This document shows positions 1-7,055 of a stretch of 34,345 nucleotides of DNA, in pieces. A program made the translations under genes and the position numbers. Each line of letters starts with the position of its first letter. The first letter of the stretch is position 1. The DNA is from an uncultured Bacilli bacterium. GTDB taxonomy: Bacteria > Bacillota_I > Bacilli_A > RF39 > UBA660. The notes under the pieces are model-generated. The model saw only the letters and a program-made list of their open reading frames with translations, made no database searches and was not told the DNA's origin. The stretch lies in assembly GCA_947628375.1 (NCBI GenBank), contig CANQZQ010000003.1, forward strand, positions 1-34,345, given 5' to 3'.

Positions 1-61
1 ACTGTTTTTAAAATTTTGAGTGTTTTCTCTTTTATTTTAGAAAAAATTTATTTTCCCACAT

Positions 62-480
62 CTAGTTTACTACATCTCAATAAACGTGAATCTTGCTAAG
101 TATAAAGAGAAGTGGTATGATAAAGTTATCAAAGGAAGCAAAGAAAATATATATTTAGTAACATTAAGTGCTAATGAAGAAGAGTTAGGAAAATAAAAGA
201 GAATTGTCATGAAAAGGTAGTAAAGGAGACGATCGATAAAGTGTTTGAATTAAATGAAGATGGAACAATAACTAGATTGGTATCATATGAAGATGAACAA
301 AAGTGGCTTATCAAAAGAGGAAAAGAATTAGCTAAAGAAGCAGGAATAAAAGAAGGTATTAAAGAAAATCAAATGAATACTGCTAAAAAGTTACTATTAA
401 GAGGAATGGAAATAAAAGAAGTAAGTGAAATAACAAACTTAAAAGAAGAAGAAATAATAAAGATTCAAAAAGAATTATAA
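62..480 (+). pseudogene. Decayed Rpn-family (PD-(D/E)XK) nuclease/transposase, C-terminal remnant
   Basis: Only the C-terminal half of an Rpn/PD-(D/E)XK-type recombination-promoting nuclease is visible. The first piece (about 62-193) reads in one frame, with the motif KYKEKWYDKVIKGSKENIY, and stops at TAA 194-196. The family continuation (ENCHEKVVKETIDKVFELNEDGTI, given here only as a description of the join) is in another frame from about 199 to the stop at 478-480. One frameshift near 190-199 therefore splits the gene. The tail has the typical charged helix rich in KEGIKE and a closing small helical motif (LRGMEIKEVSEITNLKEEEI). Upstream of about 41 the frame contains stops (17-19, 38-40) and no N-terminal catalytic part, so the gene is also truncated. 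A GTG at 241 could open a 79-residue frame, but it lacks a convincing ribosome site. Family assignment is from remembered sequence character, not a search. Confidence 0.6.
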
Positions 481-507
481 TTATTTCTTTTTAATTTAAT
501 TAAATAA

Positions 508-516
508 TGTTACAAT
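508..516 (+). promoter_or_regulatory. Extended -10 promoter element for the rnfC-like gene
   Basis: TGTTACAAT (TG-n-TACAAT) lies 19 bases before the ATG at 535 in a stretch that otherwise holds only AT-rich sequence. No good -35 box is seen at 16-18 bases upstream. A GTGATG 5 bases before the start could serve as a weak ribosome site. Confidence 0.4.
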
Positions 517-534
517 AAATAAAAGTGATGTAGT

Positions 535-1680
535 ATGAAGAAATTAATTAAATTATTAAAAGATAAAGAGTTAAATTATTTAAATCAAATAAATGATTTT
601 ATTGATCCAACCTGTATTTATTTACCAAAAGATAATAATTATCAAGTTAATGATTATATCTATAAGAATACTTTTATTAATAATATTCCTTCTTCTATAT
701 CTGGTAAAATTGCTAAAATAGAAAAAAGAAAATTTAATAATGAAGATATTTTTTGTTATCAAATAATAAATGATTTTAAAGAAAATGCGAAAAATAAAAT
801 TCGTAAAAAAAGTCCTAAAAACAAAGAAGAATTAATGAATTATTTAGATTTATTTCATTTAACAGAAATTATAAATAAAATAAATGAAAAAGGAAACTTA
901 AATAACATTGTCGTTTGTGCAGTCGATGAAGAATGCTATTCATTTAATGAATTCATTAGTTTATCTAATTATTATAATGAAATAATCACGACTCTTAATC
1001 ATTTACTTGAAATTTGTGTTATTAATAATGGATTTATAGCTACTAAAAATACCGATAGTGGAAGTATTAAAAAAGTTAAATCCATCTTAGGTACTTATCC
1101 TAATATCAAAATGAAACTTTTACCAGATCTATATTTAATAAGTTATGAGGAATATTTATGCTCTTATCTCAATATCAAAAAAGAAGAAACATTAATATTT
1201 AATACTAATGAAATTTTAATATTATATAATGCTTTATTTAAAAATAGAGTTTTAAATGAAAAAATAATTACCATCAGTGGTAACAATATTGCCAAATCTT
1301 TAATTATTAAAACAAGAATAGGGACTCCTTTAAAAGAAATAATTGATAAGTTTATTGAAATTAAAGATAATAATTATAATATTTTTATTAATGGTATTTA
1401 TGTGGGGTATCAAGTCACTAGCTTTTCGGATGTCATTATTTCTCCTTCAATTCATACAATTATAATAAATAAATTAGTAATAGAAGAAGAAACTGAATGC
1501 CTTAACTGTGGAGCATGTTTTAAAATATGCCCAGTTAATATCAATGTTAAGAAATGCTATTTTGAAAAAATGCTTAGTAAAAAATGTTTAGGCTGTGGTT
1601 TATGTAATTATATATGTCCTGCTAATTTAAAACTAAAAGAAGTAATAAAGGATGGTGCTTATGAAGAAAAAAACAACTAA
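535..1680 (+). CDS. RnfC-like electron-transport protein with two 4Fe-4S clusters
   Basis: 381 residues. The C-terminal part carries two ferredoxin-type motifs, CLNCGACFKICP and CLGCGLCNYICP (about residues 322-362), each continuing to a further Cys or NL/NI as in RnfC/RsxC. Before these is a region that fits the SLBB part of RnfC (IKTRIGTPLKEIIDKF ... GIYVGYQV). In the Rnf complex this subunit is the peripheral NADH-oxidising, FMN-binding part feeding electrons to ferredoxin/Na+ transport. Here the glycine-rich loop normally reading like GGAxFPT is not visible and the protein is shorter than usual (about 430-450), so NADH/FMN binding is doubtful. The next gene overlaps and encodes an RnfD-like partner. 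No G, E, A or B subunit follows. It could be a specialised two-gene derivative rather than a working Rnf pump. Confidence 0.7.
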   Translation: MKKLIKLLKDKELNYLNQINDFIDPTCIYLPKDNNYQVNDYIYKNTFINNIPSSISGKIAKIEKRKFNNEDIFCYQIINDFKENAKNKIRKKSPKNKEELMNYLDLFHLTEIINKINEKGNLNNIVVCAVDEECYSFNEFISLSNYYNEIITTLNHLLEICVINNGFIATKNTDSGSIKKVKSILGTYPNIKMKLLPDLYLISYEEYLCSYLNIKKEETLIFNTNEILILYNALFKNRVLNEKIITISGNNIAKSLIIKTRIGTPLKEIIDKFIEIKDNNYNIFINGIYVGYQVTSFSDVIISPSIHTIIINKLVIEEETECLNCGACFKICPVNINVKKCYFEKMLSKKCLGCGLCNYICPANLKLKEVIKDGAYEEKNN

Positions 1681-2503
1681 AGATATCGTTATTATTAATA
1701 TAATACTTTTAATTCCTTTAATTATTTATGGCATTTTTAAAAATGGTTATCTCTTATATGAAAGAAATTTAATTCCTTTTTATATAATTTTTAAACCATT
1801 ATATTTGACTATTATTAGTATTCTTATTAAATTTTTTTTTGATTTTATTACTACTAAAAAAATAAATGTTAATTATAACCTTTTATATATGATTTTAATA
1901 AGTATGATTATGCCATATAATATTAATATATTAGTATATATAATAACTCTAATAATTACTTATTTGCTTACTAGTTTATTAGAAACTAAGTTTAAATTTA
2001 ATAAAGTAGCACTAATTTATTTAATTATAATTTTAATAAATTCTATCTTTAATGGTTTAACTTTTCAAAATCCCTTAGAAAGTACTGCTTCTTTTAATTT
2101 TTCTTTTTTAGATTTACTTATGGGTAGATGTATCGGAGGAATATCATCAACTAGTATTATCTTTAGTTTACTTGCTTATACTTTATTAATAAATTCTTAT
2201 TATTATAAAAAAGATATGCCTTTATTTATTAACATTTCTTACCTTTTCTTATCTTTCATTTTTTATTTAATTACTCATAATAGTGATATTCTACTAAATA
2301 GTGAACTTATTTTTGCTAGTATTTTTATTGCCCCATTACCCAAATATTCACCCTATAAAGTAAAAGGCCAAGTAATTGAAGGCATATTAATAGGAATTAT
2401 TTCTTTTATCATATCTATCTTATTTAATAAAGTAATAAGTATTTATATATCTATCTTTTTAGTATCTTTACTTGCAAATTTATCTTTAAAAAAAAATAAC
2501 TAA
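1661..2503 (+). CDS. RnfD/NqrB-like integral membrane protein
   Basis: About 280 residues, nearly all hydrophobic, with around 8-10 membrane helices. The segment LLMGRCIGGISSTSIIFSLL matches the conserved 'GnvGGsiGetSalallLG' stretch of the NqrB/RnfD family, which carries covalent FMN and is part of the ion-translocating core. The FMN-bearing SGAT motif is not recognisable; the nearest equivalent reads ESTAS, so covalent flavin cannot be claimed. The ATG at 1661 is preferred over the one at 1652: AAAGGA (1648-1653) lies at ribosome-site distance of 1661 and overlaps the earlier ATG. The gene overlaps the end of the rnfC-like gene by 20 bases, implying translational coupling. The family is divergent and AT-driven amino-acid bias (I, N, Y, K) is strong. 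Confidence 0.65.
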   Translation: MKKKTTKDIVIINIILLIPLIIYGIFKNGYLLYERNLIPFYIIFKPLYLTIISILIKFFFDFITTKKINVNYNLLYMILISMIMPYNINILVYIITLIITYLLTSLLETKFKFNKVALIYLIIILINSIFNGLTFQNPLESTASFNFSFLDLLMGRCIGGISSTSIIFSLLAYTLLINSYYYKKDMPLFINISYLFLSFIFYLITHNSDILLNSELIFASIFIAPLPKYSPYKVKGQVIEGILIGIISFIISILFNKVISIYISIFLVSLLANLSLKKNN

Positions 2504-2519
2504 ATTCCTTAAATTTTAT

Positions 2520-2548
2520 TTGCCTTTTTAGGCATTTTTTATTATAAT
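2520..2548 (+). promoter_or_regulatory. Likely promoter of the dnaG-rpoD-trmK operon, with short hairpin
   Basis: TTGCCT (2520-2525) and TATAAT (2543-2548) are exactly 17 bases apart. The -35 region overlaps a small hairpin (TGCC/GGCA, 2521-2534) followed by six T, which may end the rnf-like transcript. The remaining leader to 2709 is about 160 bases. It holds a ribosome site (AAGGGAG) and a seven-codon frame (ATG 2581 to TAG 2602-2604), with no other gene seen. Confidence 0.45.
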
Positions 2549-2709
2549 AAATAAATGTTTTAAAAAAAGGGAGTTTTAATATGAAAATTATCAAATTCAA
2601 TTAGATTATAATGGCAAAATTCAAAAAAAATATCAAAAATTCAAAAAATTTTAACGAAAAAAAAGGAAATCGAGGTATAAGCGACAATATATATTATTAG
2701 AGGGGAAAA

Positions 2710-4455
2710 ATGCAAGCAATAAGTGAAGAAAAAATAAAAGAAATAAGAAATAGTGCTGATATTGTTAGTATTATCTCAAATTATATACCATTAAAAATGC
2801 AAGGCAAAAACTACTTTGGTGTCTGTCCATTCCATGATGATCATAATCCAAGTATGTCTGTTTCTAAAGAAAGACAGTTATATAAATGCTTTGTATGTAA
2901 TAAAGGTGGTAATGTTTTTAATTTTGTTAAAGATTATGAAAATATCTCTTATATTGAAGCTGTTGTTAAAGTAGCTAATTTAGTAGGTATTCCTATTACT
3001 TATACATATTCTAAAAAAAATGATGATAAATATAAAGAAGAATATGAAATAATGGATTTTACAACTAATATTTATCAAAATAATTTGAATAGTAAAGAAG
3101 GACTCAAAGCTAAAGAATATTTAGAGAAAAGAAATATTACATCAGATATAATTAAAGAATTTAGAATTGGTTATGCCCTTGATGATAATAAATATTTATA
3201 TAATGTTTTAACGAAAAAGAATTATAATCTAGATAAATTAGACGAACTTGGTTTAGTTAATAAAGATGGTCTTCAAGGGTATGATAAATTTCAAAATCGT
3301 ATTATGATTCCTATAACTAATTTAGATGGTCAAACTGTTGGCTTTACAGGAAGAATTTTTAATGGTGAAGATAGTGCTAAATATATTAATACTAAAGAAA
3401 CAGCTATATATAAGAAAGGTAATATTATATTTAATTATCATAATGCTCTTCCTTATATTAGAGAAGAAAAATGTGCCATTTTAGTTGAAGGCAATATGGA
3501 CGCCATAAGAATGTATTCATCTGGTGTTAAAAATGTTTTAGCTTTAATGGGAACTGCCATTACCAAAGAACAAATTGAAATATTAAAAAAATTAAGAGTT
3601 CCCATTATTCTTATGTTAGATAATGATAATGCGGGGGAAATAGCCACTAATAACATTGGCGATGAATTAATTAAAAATAATATTAAAGTGGAAGTTGTAA
3701 GACTAAAAAGAGCTAAAGATCCCGACGAATACATAGTTTCTTTTGGCATTGAAGCTTTTAAAGACGTAATAAAAAATAGTCAAAGTTACATAGATTATAA
3801 ATTAGAATATTTAAAAAATAATAAAAATTTAAATAATACTATTGAGTTAGTTAATTATATAAAAGATGTTTTAAAAATTTTAGATACATCAGATAATTTA
3901 ACTAAAGAATTAGTGTTAAAAAAAATTAGTAATGAATATAATATCGATTATGATATGTTAAAAAAAGAAGTTACTTTTAAAGAAGAAGTCAAAAAAGAAA
4001 ATCCTTATATTAGTAAAACAAAAAAAGATAAATATAAAGTTTGTGTTAATAATATACTATATTATTTAATGAGTGATAGTAAATATTTGAAAATATTTAA
4101 TAAAAAATTAGGCTTTTTAAAAAACGCTAAAGAAAGAAATTTAGTAACAGAAATTGAATATTATATTGATTTATATGGTAAAATAAATTTAGCGGACTTT
4201 TTAAGTTATGCTGAAAATGTAAAGAGTATTAAAGATATTGTTAATGAAGTAACAACTAGTGTCAGTTTTGATGATTTAGAAGAAGAAACATTTATGGATT
4301 ATTTAAATGTTTTAAATGAATTATTAATGAAAGAAAATATTATAGAAATAAAAGAAAAGATAAATAAGTCAAGTGATATTAATGAACAAATAGAAAATAT
4401 TAATAGACAAATTGATTTAACTAAAAAAATATTAGATGAAAAAAAGGAAGTGTAA
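2710..4455 (+). CDS. dnaG: DNA primase
   Basis: 581 residues, the usual length for Firmicutes DnaG. It makes RNA primers at the replication fork. The N-terminal zinc-ribbon is intact, with Cys39, His42, Cys60 and Cys63 in CPFH ... YKCFVCNKGGN. The central TOPRIM catalytic part shows VEGNMDAIRM (Glu near 261) and LMLDNDNAGE, the acidic metal-binding motifs. The C-terminal 150 or so residues are poorly conserved, Lys/Asn/Glu-rich helical sequence, as expected for the DnaB-helicase-binding domain. The start has a good ribosome site (AGAGGGG). rpoD follows after three bases, giving the classical macromolecular-synthesis order dnaG-rpoD without rpsU. Confidence 0.97.
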   Translation: MQAISEEKIKEIRNSADIVSIISNYIPLKMQGKNYFGVCPFHDDHNPSMSVSKERQLYKCFVCNKGGNVFNFVKDYENISYIEAVVKVANLVGIPITYTYSKKNDDKYKEEYEIMDFTTNIYQNNLNSKEGLKAKEYLEKRNITSDIIKEFRIGYALDDNKYLYNVLTKKNYNLDKLDELGLVNKDGLQGYDKFQNRIMIPITNLDGQTVGFTGRIFNGEDSAKYINTKETAIYKKGNIIFNYHNALPYIREEKCAILVEGNMDAIRMYSSGVKNVLALMGTAITKEQIEILKKLRVPIILMLDNDNAGEIATNNIGDELIKNNIKVEVVRLKRAKDPDEYIVSFGIEAFKDVIKNSQSYIDYKLEYLKNNKNLNNTIELVNYIKDVLKILDTSDNLTKELVLKKISNEYNIDYDMLKKEVTFKEEVKKENPYISKTKKDKYKVCVNNILYYLMSDSKYLKIFNKKLGFLKNAKERNLVTEIEYYIDLYGKINLADFLSYAENVKSIKDIVNEVTTSVSFDDLEEETFMDYLNVLNELLMKENIIEIKEKINKSSDINEQIENINRQIDLTKKILDEKKEV

Positions 4456-4458
4456 ATA

Positions 4459-5565
4459 ATGTTAGAAATTAAAACATTTGAAGAAAGAAAAGAAGAATTA
4501 ATTAAAAAAGGAGAAGAAAAAGGCTATATAACATTTGAAGAATTAGCGGCCTCTTTAAAAGGATTAGAGATTGATAACGATACTTTAGATGATTTGTATA
4601 ATTCTTTTGTTGATGCTGGAATAAGTGTTATTACAGAAGAAGATGCAGAAAATGGTGGTGGAGATGCCCCAGATTTAATGCATTTAGAAGAAGAGCCAGT
4701 TATTCTTGATGAAGAAGAATTAACTAAAGACGTTAATATAAATGATCCGGTTCGGATGTATTTGAAAGAAATTGGTCGAATAAGTTTGCTTTCTAATGAA
4801 GAAGAAATGAATATTTCTATGCGTATTGCTGATGGTGATGAAGATGCTAAAAGAATTTTAGCTGAAAGTAATTTACGTTTAGTTGTATCTATTGCTAAAA
4901 GATATGTGGGAAGAGGTTTATTATTCCTTGATTTAATTCAAGAAGGTAACATTGGTTTAATGAAAGCAGTTGAAAAATTTGACTATGATAAAGGTTATAA
5001 ATTTTCAACTTATGCCACTTGGTGGATAAGACAAGCTATCACTAGAGCACTAGCAGATCAAGCAAGAACGATAAGAGTGCCAGTTCATATGGTTGAAACT
5101 ATTAATAAAATGGTTCGTGTTCAAAGGCAAATGACCCTTGAGTTAAATAGAGAACCATCTGATGAAGAAATTGCTAAAAAAATGGGGGTTTCAGTCGACA
5201 AAGTAAGAGAGGTTATAAAAATTAGCCAAGAACCAGTATCTTTAGAAACTCCCATTGGGGAAGAAGATGATTCACATTTAGGAGATTTTCTAAAAGATGA
5301 AAGCAGTTTGTCACCAGAAGAATACACGGAAAATGAAATTTTAAAAGAGGAAATAAAAGAGGTTTTACAAACATTACAACCAAGAGAACAAGAAGTACTG
5401 GAACTTAGATTTGGCTTAACTGATGGAACATGTCATACTTTAGAAGATGTTGGTAAACGCTTTAATGTTACAAGAGAAAGAATCAGACAAATTGAAGCAA
5501 AAGCCTTAAGAAAATTACGCCATCCATCAAGAGCTAAGAAATTAAAAGATTTCTTAAATAATTAA
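4459..5565 (+). CDS. rpoD: Primary RNA polymerase sigma factor (sigma-70/sigma-A)
   Basis: 368 residues, Bacillus sigma-A size. A short region 1.1-like acidic N-terminus is followed by region 1.2 ([17 protein letters not shown]), region 2 with [17 protein letters not shown], the -10-recognising [17 protein letters not shown], region 3 and region 4 with the helix-turn-helix [21 protein letters not shown]. All residues expected to read TATAAT/TTGACA promoters are present. This agrees with the TTGACA-N17-TATAAT promoters seen elsewhere in the window. AAGGAAGTG before ATG 4459 is a strong ribosome site. It is co-transcribed with dnaG (3-base gap) and trmK (1-base gap). Confidence 0.98.
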   Translation: MLEIKTFEERKEELIKKGEEKGYITFEELAASLKGLEIDNDTLDDLYNSFVDAGISVITEEDAENGGGDAPDLMHLEEEPVILDEEELTKDVNINDPVRMYLKEIGRISLLSNEEEMNISMRIADGDEDAKRILAESNLRLVVSIAKRYVGRGLLFLDLIQEGNIGLMKAVEKFDYDKGYKFSTYATWWIRQAITRALADQARTIRVPVHMVETINKMVRVQRQMTLELNREPSDEEIAKKMGVSVDKVREVIKISQEPVSLETPIGEEDDSHLGDFLKDESSLSPEEYTENEILKEEIKEVLQTLQPREQEVLELRFGLTDGTCHTLEDVGKRFNVTRERIRQIEAKALRKLRHPSRAKKLKDFLNN

Positions 5566-5566
5566 A

Positions 5567-6187
5567 ATGAATAGTGAAAGATTAAATAAAATTGCTAGTA
5601 AAATTAGCAAAAATGACATTGTTTTAGACGTTGGTTGTGATCATGGCTATTTAAGTATTATACTTAAAAAAAATAAATTATGTAAAAAAGTCTATGCTAG
5701 CGAAATATCTCAAAATGCTTTAGATAATGCTAAAGCTAATTTTAAAAAAAATCATGTTAAAATAGATATCTTTTTAAGTGATGGATTTAAAAATATTCCT
5801 GTAGAGTTTAATACTGCTGTGATTGCCGGTATGGGTACGCATACTATTTTAAATATTTTAAATCATCCTTCTGCTCCCGAAAAATTAATTCTGGCTAGTA
5901 ATAATGATTATTATTTACTTCGTAAAACTTTAAATGAAATTGGATATAAAATAGTATCAGAAGATGTAGTCTTAGAAAATAATCATTATTATGTTATTCT
6001 TTTATGTATCAAAGCTTATCAAAAATTATCGAGAAAAGAATTGCTTTACGGTATATCTAATAATGAAACATATTATAATTATTTATTAAATGAAAGAAAA
6101 AAGATACTTCCAAAAGTACCTTTATCAAAAAAAATTAAATTAATGAAAGAATGTTATGAATTAAAAGGCCTTATTGAAAAAAAGTAA
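5567..6187 (+). CDS. trmK: tRNA (adenine22-N1)-methyltransferase
   Basis: 206 residues. It has a class I SAM-methyltransferase fold with motif I DVGCDHGYLSIIL near residue 21, then YASEISQNALDNAKANF, and the family-typical VIAGMGTHTILNIL. TrmK (YqfN of Bacillus) methylates N1 of A22 in certain tRNAs. Its position immediately after rpoD is conserved in Bacilli. The ATG lies one base after the rpoD stop, so it is translationally coupled. The usual Nif3/YqfO neighbour is absent here. The end overlaps by 17 bases, tail to tail, with the minus-strand yqfQ-like gene. Confidence 0.92.
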   Translation: MNSERLNKIASKISKNDIVLDVGCDHGYLSIILKKNKLCKKVYASEISQNALDNAKANFKKNHVKIDIFLSDGFKNIPVEFNTAVIAGMGTHTILNILNHPSAPEKLILASNNDYYLLRKTLNEIGYKIVSEDVVLENNHYYVILLCIKAYQKLSRKELLYGISNNETYYNYLLNERKKILPKVPLSKKIKLMKECYELKGLIEKK

Positions 6188-6458
6188 GTCCTTTTTCATT
6201 TGCATTATTATTAATATTATTTATATTATTAATTTTTTCTTTTATTGGTCCAATATTTTTAGCTGTATTATCCATTACTCTTTTAGTAGTAGTATTGCCA
6301 AATTCTTTTAATAAGCTCATAGCATTTCTTGCACTACTTACTAAAGGCTTTGCTTCTTTATATATGGGAATAACTTGATTAACAACATTTAATGTTTTAG
6401 AAATGCCCCCAATAATTCTTGTTAAAGAAAGTCCACTTCCTATTCTTGGCCCAAACAT
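6171..6458 (-). CDS. YqfQ/VrrA-like protein
   Basis: 95 residues beginning MFGPRIG, a hallmark of the VrrA/YqfQ family of Bacilli. In Bacillus, yqfQ lies in the same neighbourhood as trmK (yqfN), which supports the call. The body (SLLKEFGN ... IGPIKEKI) is a helical/amphipathic segment. The C-terminus is Asn-rich low complexity (INNINNINNN), reminiscent of the repeat-rich tail that varies in length in B. anthracis VrrA. TAGGTGG precedes the ATG by a suitable distance. Function is unknown in the family. No clear signal peptide is seen. Confidence 0.65.
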   Translation of the reverse strand: MFGPRIGSGLSLTRIIGGISKTLNVVNQVIPIYKEAKPLVSSARNAMSLLKEFGNTTTKRVMDNTAKNIGPIKEKINNINNINNNANEKGLTFFQ

Positions 6459-6494
6459 CTAAACCACCTATAATATTTTATGCAAAATTATAAA

Positions 6495-6941
6495 TTATTT
6501 TCTTTTATGAATATTTCTATCATCAGTTAAATATAAAAGATAATCAATAGAAACATTATAATATTTAGCTAAAATTATAAGCTTATTAATAGGTATTTCA
6601 CTATAATCAGATTCATAATGGGAATAGCCTTTACGAGACATATTAAGTATTTTAGCAATATCTTCTTGTAATAAATCTCGATCTTCTCTTATTTCTTTTA
6701 ATCTTATTAAAGAATTATTATTTATTTTTGATTCTTCATATTTATCTTTAATATCAGTTAATTCTAATAAATAATCAACACTAACATTATAAAAAGAAGC
6801 TAGGTTTTTAAGAGTCTCTAACGATATTTTTCTTGCTTCTCTTTCATATTGTGAATAACCAGTTTGGCTCATATTTATTAGATTAGCTAATTCTTTTTGA
6901 CTTAAATTTTTTTCTTTTCTTAAACTCTTTAATCTTTTCAT
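6495..6941 (-). CDS. Tandem XRE-type helix-turn-helix regulator
   Basis: 148 residues made of two homologous Cro/CI-type helix-turn-helix domains (about 1-62 and 77-139) joined by a charged linker. Each has the pattern LKxxRxxxxLxQxxxAxxxNMSxxGYSxYE followed by LxxLAxxYNVSxDYLLxLTD. The two halves are clearly an internal duplication, so one chain could contact two operator half-sites. It diverges from surface protein A across a 114-base gap with matching inverted repeats. This suggests that it controls both its own gene and protein A (inference). A TATAAT for this gene lies at 6973-6978 (read on the minus strand). No strong ribosome site precedes the ATG. Confidence 0.85.
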   Translation of the reverse strand: MKRLKSLRKEKNLSQKELANLINMSQTGYSQYEREARKISLETLKNLASFYNVSVDYLLELTDIKDKYEESKINNNSLIRLKEIREDRDLLQEDIAKILNMSRKGYSHYESDYSEIPINKLIILAKYYNVSIDYLLYLTDDRNIHKRK

Positions 6942-6972
6942 AAATAATCAACTAAAATTTATCATAACCAAA

Positions 6973-7043
6973 ATTATACATTGACTTATGCTCATAATTG
7001 AATTAAAATATAAATATATAAAATAACTCATATATGAGCATAA
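6973..7043. promoter_or_regulatory. Divergent promoter/operator between the XRE regulator and surface protein A
   Basis: On the plus strand, TTGACT (6981-6986) and TAAAAT (7004-7009) with a 17-base spacer form a promoter for protein A. On the minus strand TATAAT (complement of 6973-6978) serves the regulator. Two perfect 11-base inverted copies, TTATGCTCATA (6986-6996) and TATGAGCATAA (7033-7043), lie 36 bases apart. The first abuts the -35 box of protein A and lies inside the regulator promoter. The second precedes the ribosome site and includes part of a 12-base palindrome CTCATATATGAG (7028-7039). The arrangement fits repression by the tandem-HTH protein; binding is inferred. Confidence 0.6.
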
Positions 7044-7055
7044 GGAGTAATATCT

